Shown here: positions 57,065 to 64,000 of the stretch, piece after piece | How positions within the stretch are numbered: the stretch's first letter is position 1 | Layout of the letters: each line of letters opens with the position of its first letter | DNA from: Azotobacter vinelandii CA | Lineage (GTDB): Bacteria; Pseudomonadota; Gammaproteobacteria; Pseudomonadales; Pseudomonadaceae | DNA: 64,000 nt | Assembly (NCBI RefSeq): GCF_000380335.1 | Contig: NC_021149.1 | Location: forward strand, 3,524,501 to 3,588,500 | Direction: 5' to 3' | Position numbers and translations under genes: made by a program | Notes under the pieces: model-generated | Seen by the model: only the letters and a program-made list of their open reading frames with translations | What the model was told of the DNA's origin: nothing | Databases searched by the model: none

Positions 57065-57400
57065 TCCGGCGATGACCACGGCGAATACCGCCAGGCTGGC
57101 GGTATAGAGCACCAGGGCCGGAACCCCCAGGCACAGTCCGGCGAGCGCCAGCCGCCAGCCGGCGCGTCCGGGCAGCAGGAAACCGGCCACCGCCACCGCC
57201 AGGGCGCCCCAGGCCAGCAGGCGGAAATGGATCATCAGCCCCAGACCGGAGCGCAACTGGCATTCCCAGCGCTGGGCCTGCTCGACGCACAGACCGACCC
57301 ACTGGCCGTCCTCCATCAGGGCGAAGCGCACCCCGTAGCTGGCCGCCAGCCAGAGCGGCAGGAACAGCAGCAGGAGCATCAAAGGCAGGCGCGAGGACAT
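57044..57400 (-). CDS. Hypothetical inner-membrane protein
   Basis: 118 aa with about four hydrophobic segments (LPLMLLLLFLPLWLAASYGVRFAL, LMIHFRLLAWGALAVAVAGFLLP, LALAGLCLGVPALVLYTASLAVFAVVIAGL). A loop has two Cys (GLCVEQAQRWECQLR), possibly a periplasmic disulfide. ATG 57400 is favoured (GGAG upstream) over 57442. Family not recognised. Divergent from the alpha/beta hydrolase gene. Confidence 0.7.
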   Translation of the reverse strand: MSSRLPLMLLLLFLPLWLAASYGVRFALMEDGQWVGLCVEQAQRWECQLRSGLGLMIHFRLLAWGALAVAVAGFLLPGRAGWRLALAGLCLGVPALVLYTASLAVFAVVIAGLRLVRR

Positions 57401-57548
57401 GGGGGATCTCCGAGGGCAAATGCCCGCCAGCATAACCAGCAATGCCCCGGAAGCAAGTGCCGTACCCGGTACGAAGGGGGTTCCATCGGGGCCGTACCTG
57501 CATTACAAGCACTCCTATGGCCCGCTCACCCAAGAGGTTGGATCCCGC

Positions 57549-58847
57549 ATGCCCCGCCTGCCATCCATCGCCGTTCTGCTCGGCGGCCTGCTGCTCTGCA
57601 GTCGCCTGCCGGCGGCCGACATCGATCCGGCGAGCTACGGCTTTCCGTTGCACAACCCCTTCGAGGCGACCATCGCCACCACGCCGCCGGAACTGCGCCC
57701 CGACCTGCCGCCCGACAGCGAGATCGATCAGCGCGACTACAGCCTGTCGCTGCATCCCGCCCGTCCGTTCGCGCTACCCGACAGCCTGCGCCAGGTGCGC
57801 GACCTGCGCTACCGCCTGGCCCGCCAGGCGCATGCCGCGCCGCTGATCTTCATTATCTCCGGCACCGGCGCGCACTACGCCAGCAGCCACACCGAATACC
57901 TGAAGCGGCTGTTCTACGGCGCCGGCTTCCATGTGGTGCAACTGTCCTCGCCGACCAGCTACGACTTCATGGCCGCCGCCTCGCGCACGGCCACGCCCGG
58001 CCTCAGCCGCGAGGATGCCGACGACCTGTACCGGGTCATGGAAGCGGTGCAGGCGCAGCAGGCGGACCTGCCGGTCACCGCCTACCACCTGATCGGCTAC
58101 AGCCTCGGCGCCCTCCACGCGGCCTTCGTCAGCCAACTGGACGAGACCCGCCGGCGCTTCGCTTTCAAACGCGTGCTGCTGCTCAATCCGCCGGTCAACC
58201 CCTACGACTCGATCCGCAACCTCGACCGCCTGGTGCAGACCGACGTGCCGGGCATCACCGGCAACCTGACCTTCTACGAGTTGATCCTCGGCAAGCTGAC
58301 CCGCTACTTCCAGCAGCGTGGCCACATCGATCTCAACGAAGCCCTGCTGTACGACCTGCAGCAGTCGAAGGAGCGCCTGACGGACGAGGAAATGGCCATG
58401 CTGATCGGTTCGGTGTTCCGTTTCGCCGCCGCCGACATCGCCTACACCTCGGACCTCATCAACCGTCGCGGGCTGATCACCCCGCCGGACTATCCGGTCG
58501 AGGAGGACACCCCGCTCGCCCCCTTCTTCATCCGCGCCCTGCAGTGCAATTTCGGCTGCTACCTGAACGAGCAGTTGATCCCCCAGTGGCGCCGACGCCA
58601 CAACGGCGGCAGCCTGTCCCAACTGGTCGGGCAGATCGGCCTCCAGGCCCTGCGGGAATACCTGGCCGGCAGCCGCAAGATCGCCGCGATGCACAACGCC
58701 GACGATCTCATCCTCGGCCCCGGCGATCTCGCCTTCCTGCGCCGCACCCTCGGCGAACGCCTGACGCTCTACCCGTTCGGCGGGCACTGCGGCAACCTCA
58801 ATTACCGGGTCAACAGCCAGGCCATGCTGGAGTTCTTCCGTGGTTGA
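57549..58847 (+). CDS. Exported alpha/beta-hydrolase-like protein preceding an MlaA-like gene
   Basis: 432 aa with signal peptide (SIAVLLGGLLLCSRLPAA). A hydrolase-like core has PLIFIISGTGAHYAS, the nucleophile elbow LIGYSLGALHAAFV (GxSxG) and HNADDLILGPGDLAF followed by PFGGHCGNLNY (candidate Asp/His). Length exceeds a minimal hydrolase; N-terminal 80 residues are unassigned. The stop overlaps the following MlaA-like start by 8 bp, so expression is coupled. A periplasmic lipid or acyl-ester substrate is suggested by context only. Confidence 0.75.
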   Translation: MPRLPSIAVLLGGLLLCSRLPAADIDPASYGFPLHNPFEATIATTPPELRPDLPPDSEIDQRDYSLSLHPARPFALPDSLRQVRDLRYRLARQAHAAPLIFIISGTGAHYASSHTEYLKRLFYGAGFHVVQLSSPTSYDFMAAASRTATPGLSREDADDLYRVMEAVQAQQADLPVTAYHLIGYSLGALHAAFVSQLDETRRRFAFKRVLLLNPPVNPYDSIRNLDRLVQTDVPGITGNLTFYELILGKLTRYFQQRGHIDLNEALLYDLQQSKERLTDEEMAMLIGSVFRFAAADIAYTSDLINRRGLITPPDYPVEEDTPLAPFFIRALQCNFGCYLNEQLIPQWRRRHNGGSLSQLVGQIGLQALREYLAGSRKIAAMHNADDLILGPGDLAFLRRTLGERLTLYPFGGHCGNLNYRVNSQAMLEFFRG

Positions 58848-59613
58848 ACGGCCCTGGCTCCTCGTCGCCGCGCTGCTTCTCGGCAGTCTGGCCCAGGCCG
58901 CCGAACCGGCGGCCGATGCAGACGGTTTCAAGCGTCCGCTGGAGCGCCTGCAGTTCAACAGCGGCCACGAACAGCACGAATTCGAGCGCGCCAGCCTCGC
59001 CATCCTCGACGTCCGCGATCCCTGGGAGCGCTGGAACCGGCGGGTCTATCACTTCAACTACCGCCTCGACGAATGGGTGCTGCTGCCCGCGGTGCGCGGC
59101 TATCGCGCCGTCACCCCGGGCGTCGTGCGCAGCGGCGTGCGCAATTTCTTCGCCAACCTCGCCGAAATCCCCGGCCTGCTCAACAGCCTGCTGCAACTGC
59201 GCGGCCGACGCGCCCTCGATACCGGCGCCCGTCTGCTGCTCAACACCACCCTGGGCGTCGCCGGCCTGTGGGACCCGGCCAGCCGCATGGGCCTGCCCCG
59301 GCAGGGCGAGGACTTCGGCCAGACCCTCGGCGTCTACGGCGTGCCCGCGGGCCCCTACCTGATGTTGCCGGTCCTCGGGCCGTCCAACCTGCGCGACGCG
59401 GTCGGCCAACTGACGGATTTCCTGGCCGCCAACCGAATCGACTACCTGAACGTCGCCACGGCCAGCGACGCCCACCCGGAAATCTCCGCGCTGAAGGCCG
59501 TCGACAAGCGCGACAGCATCCCCTTCCGCTACGGTCAGCTCAACTCGCCGTTCGAATACAACAAGATCCGCTACGTCTACACCCGGGCCCGCCAGCTGCA
59601 GATCGAGGAATAG
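58840..59613 (+). CDS. MlaA/VacJ-like protein lacking a lipobox
   Basis: 257 aa from GTG 58840. The MlaA core is clear: DPWERWNRRVYHFNYRLDEWV, VRSGVRNFFANLAEI, LLLNTTLGVAGLWDPASRMGL, GQTLGVYGVPAGPYLMLPVLGPSNLRDAVG. MlaA normally is an outer-membrane lipoprotein that removes mislocalised phospholipids with porins. This copy has a signal peptide (WLLVAALLLGSLAQAA|EP) but contains no cysteine at all, so it cannot be lipidated. No mlaBCDEF genes are here. It is coupled to the preceding hydrolase. Confidence 0.88.
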   Translation: MVERPWLLVAALLLGSLAQAAEPAADADGFKRPLERLQFNSGHEQHEFERASLAILDVRDPWERWNRRVYHFNYRLDEWVLLPAVRGYRAVTPGVVRSGVRNFFANLAEIPGLLNSLLQLRGRRALDTGARLLLNTTLGVAGLWDPASRMGLPRQGEDFGQTLGVYGVPAGPYLMLPVLGPSNLRDAVGQLTDFLAANRIDYLNVATASDAHPEISALKAVDKRDSIPFRYGQLNSPFEYNKIRYVYTRARQLQIEE

Positions 59614-59626
59614 CGACCGCCCCTCG

Positions 59627-60547
59627 TCAGTAGAGGCCCGGTTCGCCGTCCGGGCGGCTCTTGAAGCGCCGGTGCGCCCACAGGTATTGCTCGGGCTGCC
59701 GGCGCACCGCCTGCTCGACCCAGCGGTTGATGCGCAGGCAGTCGGCCTCCTCGCTCTCCCCGGGAAAATCCTCCAGCGGCGGGTGGACCGCCAGCCGGTA
59801 GCCGGAACCATCGGCCAGGCGGGTCTGGATGAAGGGCATCACCAGCGCCTTGCCCAGGCGGGCGAACTTGGTCGTCGCCGTCACGGTCGCCGCCGGGATG
59901 CCGAACAACGGCACGAAGATGCTCTGCTTGCGCCCATAGTCCTGGTCCGGCGCGTACCAGATGGCGCGTCCGGCGCGCAGCACCTTGAGCATGGCGCGGA
60001 TATCCTCGCGCTCGATGGCCGTGGCATCGGCGTTGTGCCGTTCGCGACCACATCGCTGGACGTAATCGAAGACCGGGTTGTCGTGTTCCCGGTACATGCC
60101 GTCGATGGTCTGCCGCTGGCCGAGCAGGGCGGCGCCGATCTCCAGGGTGGTGAAATGCAGGGCCATGAGGATGACGCCCCGGCCCTCGGCCTGGGCCCGC
60201 TGCAGGTGTTCGAGCCCCTCGACGTGCGCCAGCCGGGCCAGGCGCCGGCGTGGCCACCACCAACTGATGGCCATCTCGAAGAAGGCGATGCCCATCGAGG
60301 CGAAGTTCTCCCTGAGCAGGCGTTCGCGCTCGTCGGCGGACAACTCGGGAAAACACAGCTCCAGATTGCGCCGGGCGATGCGCCGGCGCGAACCGGCCAG
60401 GCGATAGGTCAACGCGCCCAGCCAGCGGCCGAGCCGCAGCAGCCAGGCATAAGGCAATTGAGCGACCAGCCAGAACAGCCCCAGCGCCAGCCAGAGCCCC
60501 CAGAAACGCGGATGGAGAAAATGGGCACGAAAGTGCGGACGATCCAT
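59627..60547 (-). CDS. Lipid A biosynthesis acyltransferase (LpxL/HtrB type)
   Basis: 306 aa. Transfers a secondary acyl chain (laurate in Pseudomonas) to Kdo-lipid A precursor. N-terminal membrane anchor (FWGLWLALGLFWLVAQLPYAWLL), catalytic HX4E motif HFTTLE in GVILMALHFTTLEIGAALLG, and YAPDQDYGRKQSIFVPLFGIPAATVT. ATG 60547 is preferred over 60601. Head-to-head with minC across 233 bp, the P. aeruginosa htrB-minC arrangement (recalled). A specific paralogue symbol is not assigned. Confidence 0.9.
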   Translation of the reverse strand: MDRPHFRAHFLHPRFWGLWLALGLFWLVAQLPYAWLLRLGRWLGALTYRLAGSRRRIARRNLELCFPELSADERERLLRENFASMGIAFFEMAISWWWPRRRLARLAHVEGLEHLQRAQAEGRGVILMALHFTTLEIGAALLGQRQTIDGMYREHDNPVFDYVQRCGRERHNADATAIEREDIRAMLKVLRAGRAIWYAPDQDYGRKQSIFVPLFGIPAATVTATTKFARLGKALVMPFIQTRLADGSGYRLAVHPPLEDFPGESEEADCLRINRWVEQAVRRQPEQYLWAHRRFKSRPDGEPGLY

Positions 60548-60780
60548 TGACTGCCCCGGAAACGGCAAAAGCCGGCATTCTAGCGGGAAAACGCCGGTCA
60601 CGAGCGCGACGCGGCGGGAACCGTGCGGATCGCTCTCCGCGCGTCGCCAGCCCCTGCGGCAACCCGCCGCGGACGCGCCAGACGGCGCATCGTCGGCCCA
60701 TGGAATGGTTTTCCCCCACCCGGCTAGCCTGACGCGGCGTTTCCCGTTATAAGACCGCCATTCATTGCAATGGGCAGATC

Positions 60781-61530
60781 ATGAGCCAAGCCGACCTCCT
60801 CGACCCAGCCCCCGTGTTCCAGCTCAAGGGCAGCATGCTCGCCATCACCGTGCTGGAACTGGCATACAACGACCTGGCCCGTCTCGACCACCAACTGAGC
60901 GAAAAGGTGGCGCAGGCCCCCAACTTCTTCCAGAACACGCCGCTGGTCCTCGCTCTGGACAAGCTCCAGCCCGGCGCGCAAGGGCTCGACCTGCGCGCCC
61001 TGCTGGCGATCTGCCGGCGCCACGGTCTGCGCACCCTGGCGATCCGCGCCAGCCTGGCCGAACACATCGCCGCCGCCCAGGCGCTCGATCTGCCGGTCCT
61101 GCCGCCCTCCAGCGCACGGGAGCGGCCGATCGCGCCCAGCACCACGGCCGCCACGCCGACCCCGGCCAGAAAGCCCGAGAAGCCGGCCGAACCGGCGGTA
61201 CGTCCGACGCGGGTGGTCAGCGTTCCGGTACGCGGCGGCCAGCAGATCTACGCGCCGGGGGGCGACCTGCTGGTCCTGGCCCCGGTCAGCGCCGGCGCGG
61301 AACTGCTCGCCGATGGCAACATCCATGTGTACGCCCCGATGCGGGGCCGGGCCCTGGCCGGTATCAAAGGCAACAGCCAGGCCCGGATCTTCTGCCGCAT
61401 GCTGGCCGCCGAGCTGATCTCCATCGCCGGCCGCTACAAGGTGGCCGAAGACCTCCGGCGCGATCCGAACTGGGGCGAGGCCGTGCACATCCACCTGGCA
61501 GGCGATGTGTTGAACATCACACGTCTTTAA
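60781..61530 (+). CDS. minC: Septum site-determining protein MinC
   Basis: Inhibitor of FtsZ polymerisation. 249 aa: N-terminal MinC_N ([21 protein letters not shown]), a Pro/Ala-rich linker (about 110-140) and the C-terminal beta-helix ([55 protein letters not shown]) that binds MinD. First gene of minCDE. 98 bp to minD, with a 10-bp direct repeat CTTTAACGGA at 61525 and 61555. Confidence 0.96.
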   Translation: MSQADLLDPAPVFQLKGSMLAITVLELAYNDLARLDHQLSEKVAQAPNFFQNTPLVLALDKLQPGAQGLDLRALLAICRRHGLRTLAIRASLAEHIAAAQALDLPVLPPSSARERPIAPSTTAATPTPARKPEKPAEPAVRPTRVVSVPVRGGQQIYAPGGDLLVLAPVSAGAELLADGNIHVYAPMRGRALAGIKGNSQARIFCRMLAAELISIAGRYKVAEDLRRDPNWGEAVHIHLAGDVLNITRL

Positions 61531-61628
61531 CGGATACTCGCGCGTTTTCAGGGGCTTTAACGGACTGGACTCCAAAGCCACCCGCACGGCTCAACGCTCC
61601 CATTCTTCTTCACTTGGGGTGAATAACC

Positions 61629-62444
61629 TTGGCCAAGATCCTCGTAGTCACTTCCGGCAAGGGTGGCGTCGGCAAAACCACTACCAGCGCCGCCATCGGT
61701 ACCGGCCTCGCCCTGCGCGGGCACAAGACCGTCGTCGTCGATTTCGACGTAGGTCTGCGCAACCTCGACCTGATCATGGGCTGCGAACGCCGGGTCGTGT
61801 ACGACTTCGTCAACGTCATCCAGGGCGACGCCACGCTCGGCCAGGCCCTGATCAAGGACAAGCGCCTGGAAAACCTCTACGTGCTGGCGGCCAGCCAGAC
61901 CCGCGACAAGGACGCCCTGAGCGCCGAGGGCGTGGGCCGGGTGATGGACGAGTTGCGCGAATCCTTCGAGTACATTATCTGCGACTCGCCGGCGGGGATC
62001 GAAAAGGGTGCGCACCTGGCCATGTACTTCGCCGACGAGGCGGTCGTGGTGACCAATCCCGAGGTGTCCTCGGTACGCGACTCCGACCGCATGCTCGGCC
62101 TGCTCGCCAGCAAATCGCGCCGCGCCGAGAACGGCGAGGAGCCGATCAAGGAACACCTGCTGCTGACCCGCTACAGCCCCGACCGCGTGAACAAGGGCGA
62201 GATGCTCGGCGTGGAAGACGTCGAGGAGATCCTCGCCATCCGCCTGCTCGGGGTCATTCCCGAATCCCAGTCGGTCCTCAAGGCCTCCAACCAGGGCATC
62301 CCGGTGATCCTCGACGAACAGAGCGACGCCGGACAGGCCTACAGCGACGCCGTGGAGCGCCTGCTGGGCAAGGAGACGCCGCACCGCTTCCTCGATGTGC
62401 ACAAGAAGGGATTCCTGCAACGCTTGTTCGGAGGCCGCGAATGA
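61629..62444 (+). CDS. minD: Septum site-determining ATPase MinD
   Basis: Membrane-binding ATPase that recruits MinC and is displaced by MinE. 271 aa with deviant Walker [11 protein letters not shown] (Lys11, Lys16), [28 protein letters not shown], and the C-terminal amphipathic membrane helix FLQRLFGG. It starts at TTG 61629, as in related pseudomonads; no ATG exists nearby in frame. minE overlaps its stop by 4 bp. Confidence 0.97.
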   Translation: MAKILVVTSGKGGVGKTTTSAAIGTGLALRGHKTVVVDFDVGLRNLDLIMGCERRVVYDFVNVIQGDATLGQALIKDKRLENLYVLAASQTRDKDALSAEGVGRVMDELRESFEYIICDSPAGIEKGAHLAMYFADEAVVVTNPEVSSVRDSDRMLGLLASKSRRAENGEEPIKEHLLLTRYSPDRVNKGEMLGVEDVEEILAIRLLGVIPESQSVLKASNQGIPVILDEQSDAGQAYSDAVERLLGKETPHRFLDVHKKGFLQRLFGGRE

Positions 62445-62695
62445 ACCTTTTCGACTTCTTTCGCGAACGCAAGAAACAGAGTTCGGCGTCCATCGCGAAA
62501 GAGCGGCTGCAGATCATCGTCGCCCACGAGCGCGGCCAGCGCAGCGCCCCGGACTATCTGCCGGACCTGCAGAAGGAGCTGATCGAGGTGATCCGCAAGT
62601 ACGTCAACATCGATAACGACCAGGTGCAGGTGGTCCTCGAAGACCAGGGCAACTGCTCGATCCTGGAGCTCAACGTCACCCTGCCGGATCGCTGA
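62441..62695 (+). CDS. minE: Cell division topological specificity factor MinE
   Basis: 84 aa: N-terminal membrane-targeting/anti-MinCD region ([31 protein letters not shown]) and topological domain ([40 protein letters not shown]). Overlaps minD by 4 bp, giving translational coupling. Confidence 0.97.
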   Translation: MNLFDFFRERKKQSSASIAKERLQIIVAHERGQRSAPDYLPDLQKELIEVIRKYVNIDNDQVQVVLEDQGNCSILELNVTLPDR

Positions 62696-62795
62696 GCGAT
62701 TCGCCCCCGCAGCGACGGCGGCCCGGCAGGCCGAGTGGAAGCGCAAGCGCTTTCGCGAAGCCTGACGGTCGCCGTCGTCGTTTCCGGACATCTCC

Positions 62796-63431
62796 ATGCC
62801 CCTGTCGAACATCGAAATCGTCCATCGGGACGACGCCCTGCTGGTAGTCAACAAACCCACCCTGCTGCTCTCGGTGCCGGGCCGCGCCGAAGACAACCGG
62901 GACTGCCTGGTCACCCGCCTGCAGGAGAACGGCTATCCTGAAGCACGCATCGTGCATCGCCTCGACTGGGAAACCTCCGGCCTGATCGTGCTGGCCCGCG
63001 ACGCCGACAGCCACCGCGAGCTGTCCCGCCAGTTCCACGACCGGGAAACCGAGAAGGCCTACACCGCGCTTTGCTGGGGCGAACCCGAAGCCGACAGCGG
63101 ACGCATCGAGCTGCCGCTGCGCTATGACCCACCGACCAAGCCACGCCATGTGGTCGATCAGCAACAGGGCCGCCACGCCCTGACCTTCTGGCGGGTGCTG
63201 GAACGCTGCGGCCGTTTCAGCCGCATCGAACTGACCCCGATCACCGGCCGCTCCCACCAACTGCGCGTACACATGCTCGCCATCGGCCACCCATTGCTGG
63301 GCGACCGTCTCTATGCCCACGGCGAAGCCCTGGCCGCCGCCGAACGCCTGTGCCTGCACGCCAGCCTGCTGGTCCTCGGCCACCCGCGAAGCGGCGAGCG
63401 CCTGCGCTTCGAGAGCCCCGCGCCGTTCTGA
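62796..63431 (+). CDS. rluA: RluA-family pseudouridine synthase
   Basis: 211 aa, the short single-domain form without S4. RIVHRLDWETSGLIVLARD contains the family motif HRLD with the catalytic Asp; TPITGRSHQLRVHMLAIGHPLLGDRLY completes the C-terminal signature. RluA modifies 23S rRNA U746 and some tRNAs U32. ATG 62796 lies 101 bp after minE. RluA versus another short homologue rests on length and the minE-linked position (recalled for P. aeruginosa). Confidence 0.88.
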   Translation: MPLSNIEIVHRDDALLVVNKPTLLLSVPGRAEDNRDCLVTRLQENGYPEARIVHRLDWETSGLIVLARDADSHRELSRQFHDRETEKAYTALCWGEPEADSGRIELPLRYDPPTKPRHVVDQQQGRHALTFWRVLERCGRFSRIELTPITGRSHQLRVHMLAIGHPLLGDRLYAHGEALAAAERLCLHASLLVLGHPRSGERLRFESPAPF

Positions 63432-63509
63432 ATCCGCCGCGCCGGACACTCGACTGCAGCCTGCCGTCCTTTTCGATACACTCCGCTGCAACGCTGTCCG
63501 GAGTCCACT

Positions 63510-64000
63510 ATGCGTACAGAACTCAATCAGGGCCTGATCGACTTCCTCAAGGCCTCCCCCACCCCCTTCCACGCCTGCGCCAGCCTGGCCCAGCGTCTCG
63601 AATCGGCCGGCTACCAGCGCCTCGACGAACGCGAACCCTGGCCGACCCAGTCCGGCGGACGCTATTACGTCACCCGCAACGACTCCTCGCTCATCGCCAT
63701 CCAGCTCGGCCGGCGCTCACCGCTCGAGGGCGGCCTGCGGCTGGTCGGCGCCCACACCGACAGCCCCTGTCTGCGCGTCAAGCCACAGCCCGAGCTGAAT
63801 CGCCAGGGCTTCTGGCAACTCGGCGTGGAAGTCTATGGCGGCGCCCTGCTCGCCCCCTGGTTCGACCGCGACCTGTCGCTGGCCGGACGGGTCACCTTCC
63901 GCCGCGCCGGACGCGTCGAGAGCCAACTGATCGACTTCAAGCAGCCGATCGCCGTCATTCCCAACCTGGCGATCCACCTCAACCGCGAAGCCAACCAGGG
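63510..64000 (+). CDS. apeB: M18 family aminopeptidase (N-terminal part)
   Basis: 163 codons are inside the window and the frame is open at the end. [38 protein letters not shown] and [21 protein letters not shown] (zinc-binding His in HTDSP), with [15 protein letters not shown]-like ending ([17 protein letters not shown]), mark the M18 (aspartyl aminopeptidase-like) family. RBS GGAG before ATG 63510; 78 bp after rluA. Confidence 0.92.
   Translation, partial: MRTELNQGLIDFLKASPTPFHACASLAQRLESAGYQRLDEREPWPTQSGGRYYVTRNDSSLIAIQLGRRSPLEGGLRLVGAHTDSPCLRVKPQPELNRQGFWQLGVEVYGGALLAPWFDRDLSLAGRVTFRRAGRVESQLIDFKQPIAVIPNLAIHLNREANQ

Noticed and set aside
61525-61564. Direct repeat CTTTAACGGA around the minC stop
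   Set aside because: Only 10 bp and partly coding; too short to support a regulatory claim.

Overview
The window is high-GC DNA from a gamma-proteobacterium of the Pseudomonadaceae. Almost every gene has a recognisable Pseudomonas-type family member (AruC/AruF, the AraC-type ArgR, PhhA/PhhB, the NAGGN osmolyte genes, MinCDE with a TTG-started minD). Two secreted poly(hydroxybutyrate)-depolymerase-like esterases and a fused glucosylglycerol-phosphate synthase/phosphatase point towards a PHB-accumulating, osmotolerant member such as Azotobacter. That genus call is inference. No rRNA, tRNA, CRISPR array, integrase or transposase was seen.

Layout. 1-10.3 kb, minus strand: arginine succinyltransferase catabolism (aruF partial, aruC, argR), then acetate metabolism (acsA, pta, ackA) and a CitE-like lyase. 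10.5-13.7 kb: a three-gene envelope/stress operon with a clear terminator, a small secreted protein and an encapsulated-ferritin-like protein without a shell gene. 13.8-18.9 kb: phenylalanine hydroxylase genes phhAB, then an MFS transporter with the glucosylglycerol gene ggpPS. 19-29.6 kb: arfB, a PHB depolymerase with a small phasin-like partner, a gene lacking a normal start codon, a YdjM-type membrane protein, hpd, a BON protein, an SRPBCC/LolA-like pair, a second PHB-depolymerase-family esterase, a 0.6-kb module bounded by inverted repeats, and a frameshifted DOPA-dioxygenase-like gene. 29.6-34.6 kb: ABC exporter, DsbA-like protein, DUF2059 protein, BolA and fumarase C. 35-39 kb: two polyphosphate kinase-2-family genes either side of a FadL-type porin. 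39.1-51.5 kb: an EAL protein, mnmC, a MarR regulator facing the NAGGN osmoprotectant operon (asnO-ngg-M42 peptidase), a 7TMR-DISM hybrid kinase and two small genes. 51.5-64 kb: a CorC/HlyC-type protein, the acetate permease operon (yjcH-actP), DUF2061, a GH17 membrane protein, an alpha/beta hydrolase overlapping an MlaA-like gene, lpxL/htrB, minCDE, rluA and a partial M18 aminopeptidase.

How the genes fit together. Three themes recur. (1) Acetate: acsA, pta-ackA and actP are all present, and acsA and yjcH-actP share a 14-bp motif at a similar distance from their start codons. (2) Osmotic stress: glucosylglycerol and NAGGN synthesis. (3) Carbon and phosphate storage: PHB depolymerases and PPK2-type enzymes. 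Phenylalanine and tyrosine breakdown is split between phhAB and hpd. From memory, gene order matches three separate PAO1 segments (about PA0835-PA0896, PA3455-PA3462 and PA3234-PA3247) joined here, with the aot arginine transporter genes missing between acsA and argR.
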